This document shows positions 62,400-64,000 of a stretch of 64,000 nucleotides of DNA, piece by piece. The stretch's first letter is position 1. Each line of letters begins with the position of its first letter. The stretch lies in the NCBI GenBank assembly GCA_949710005.1, contig OX453272.1, positions 26,712,130 through 26,776,129 of the forward strand. The letters are read 5' to 3'. The notes under the pieces are model-generated. The model did not search any database. It worked only from the letters and a program-made list of their open reading frames with translations, and was not told the origin of the DNA. Source of the DNA: Ricordea florida (lineage: Eukaryota; Cnidaria; Anthozoa; Corallimorpharia; Ricordeidae). The position numbers and the translations under genes were made by a program.

Positions 62400-64000
62400 C
62401 TGTTAAGATGTGGATATAGAAAAATTAAAATAAGTAAATAACTGTAACTGCAAGAGCATTACCACTGATTTGCTAATTGTAGTTACTATAAAATGACAAC
62501 CAAAATCGATTGTAAACTTAAGAACGTGTCCACATGAAATCCACGCAATATCAAAATATGAGTCCACATGGTACCCTCCAGAATTTGATACTATTTTGTG
62601 TACAGACTGGTATTAGTCCAAGTTAAAAGCTTGCCAAATGTTTTTCCGAAAGTCCGAGCAGTTCACGAGATACAGTGGTTCTAGTGAAATGACACGCAAT
62701 TTTAACTAAAGCCATGGTAAATTCGCCCACGAAGTTTACAACTTGCTCGGAGACGATTCGGTGAAAAAAAGAATTTTTGCCAGTTTAAAATAAATAGTAT
62801 ACTTATTCTAGTCAACTAAATTTGAAGAGGATGCGATAACCATGTTCGAAAATATTAATGCATTCATGAAATCGAGAAACCTGAAAAAATCCAGATTTTT
62901 CATAATTCGAATTTCTAGTGAAAATCGCTTAAAATATCTCGGATGCGGCCATGTTTCTGCTCAAAATTACTCTATTTCCATAAAGTTTATTTGTTTAGGA
63001 GTATGTAGATGTGATAAAATCTATGTGAAGCTACGTACGTATAGCCATGCGAAACGGATATTTTGTGTCGGTATTTCGCTCACGATGACGGGCGAATGAC
63101 AATAAGGGACTATGACATCTATTGGCATCTGGTAAAACATGCTGCTGCTTCTGGTGAAGACTTTCTGAGCTCATAGCAGGTTTATAAAATGTACCTGATG
63201 AAACAAATTCAACTTGTAGTGCTAATAAAAGTGCACTTACCAAGCCTGGTGTACACAGGAAACTACCGGCCGGTCGCTGACTTTATACACACAACCGTAT
63301 GCAACATTTTTGAATGATGGCTGCGGCTCCAAACTGCTCAGAGATTCTTCAAGACTCACACTCGCCACTTGTTTGGATGATCAGTCGTTTGGATAGATAA
63401 GATATCTCAGCTAATAAAAAACGCTTTAAAGGATCTTTACACATCAAGAACCGCCGCCATCTTTATTTTGACAGTATCAGTACCACAGGCTACCCAAGGT
63501 ATCAGGGTGTTATTATCATTATCAGAGGATTACCGTTGGCGCGAAACTTTTAGGCATCAGAATAATTACAGCAAGTAAACTTTAACTAAATGCAAATAGT
63601 AAATAAAATAAAGGAAAAAAAGAAAGAAAGGCCAAAGCAGAGACCTTATCTTGTATGAAGTTTGCATTTCATCTGTTGCAAAATCATGTTTTCCTTTCTT
63701 TCAACTTTTAGCCTTCAAAAGACACCCCAGAGCACGATTTTAATCCCCAAGGGACGCACCATTATTTTTCTGGTGGTGGCGGGGCAAGGGTTTGCAAGCA
63801 ATTTATTTTGGTTCATCGTGCTTGCAAACAATTTACTTCGCTGTTCACGGCTCTGCAAAAACAATTTATTTCATAATATTTCAGTCCTCCCACCCAAATT
63901 AATAATGCTAATATGGTCCGTCCTAACAGATACAATGATCATCCCCTTTCGCTTGTTGTTGGGAGTCCCCATCCCTAACCCTTTCCCCCGGAAGAAGTAA
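62400..64000. other. Upstream intron or flank, no supported exon
   Basis: An open stretch with a gtaagt donor on the minus strand (63244-63366) could be an upstream exon, but it has no NIDO-type sequence. 62690-62780 shares ttttgccagttt-type pieces with 59280-59310. Nothing else was recognised. Confidence 0.4.

Noticed and set aside
63244-63366. Possible upstream exon on the minus strand with a gtaagt donor
   Set aside because: Short, with a stop just upstream in frame and no NIDO-like residues; not enough to call.

Overview
The window looks like nuclear DNA of an anthozoan cnidarian, most likely a stony coral. The main evidence is a 17-exon gene on the minus strand (40172-62399) with NIDO, AMOP, VWD, EGF-like and membrane-anchor segments, the layout of coral skeletal-matrix 'mucin-like protein'. 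GT-AG introns and a dense load of cnidarian-type mobile elements fit the same picture. No bacterial operons, rRNA, tRNA or CRISPR were seen.

Layout. (1) 1-6060: a foldback repeat whose left arm holds a two-gene DNA transposon (THAP-domain DDE transposase plus SWIM/YqaJ nuclease), itself split in its left terminal repeat by a 1-kb MITE. (2) 6767-12250: two tandem copies of a 2.3-2.9 kb non-coding repeat; a third copy lies at 42.2-44.1 kb. (3) 12250-14499: remnants of a TFIIB-like gene interrupted by a LINE. (4) 14500-30761: a complete 16.3-kb Polinton/Maverick element. (5) 30762-33716: the rest of the TFIIB-like relic and a decayed second Polinton with the same gene order. (6) 35769-38097: a 5'-truncated Penelope-like retroelement. 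(7) 38.4-40.1 kb: LINE, MITE and satellite fragments. (8) 40172-62399: the mucin-like gene, whose introns hold a second Penelope copy, MITEs, LINE pieces and a broken DDE_3 transposase.

The Polinton is the centre of interest. It has 268-bp terminal inverted repeats that differ only at the outermost base, a 6-bp target duplication with one mismatch, and 17 open genes. These include protein-primed-type PolB, retroviral-type integrase, a packaging ATPase, capsid candidates, a series of small membrane proteins, and an Rpb7-like RNA polymerase subunit with an S1-type domain. Nearly every gene has a T[T/C]TA[A/G]A motif about 25-32 nt before its start codon, and three of the four convergent gene junctions carry a palindromic hairpin.

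The Polinton sits inside a ruined TFIIB-like gene (zinc ribbon and two cyclin-like repeats), followed by a Polinton relic that keeps the same promoter motif before two genes. Taken together, this suggests a cnidarian Polinton lineage with its own virus-like transcription kit: promoter motif, hairpin 3' ends, Rpb7 and possibly TFIIB. The individual homologies were read by eye and need profile searches to confirm.
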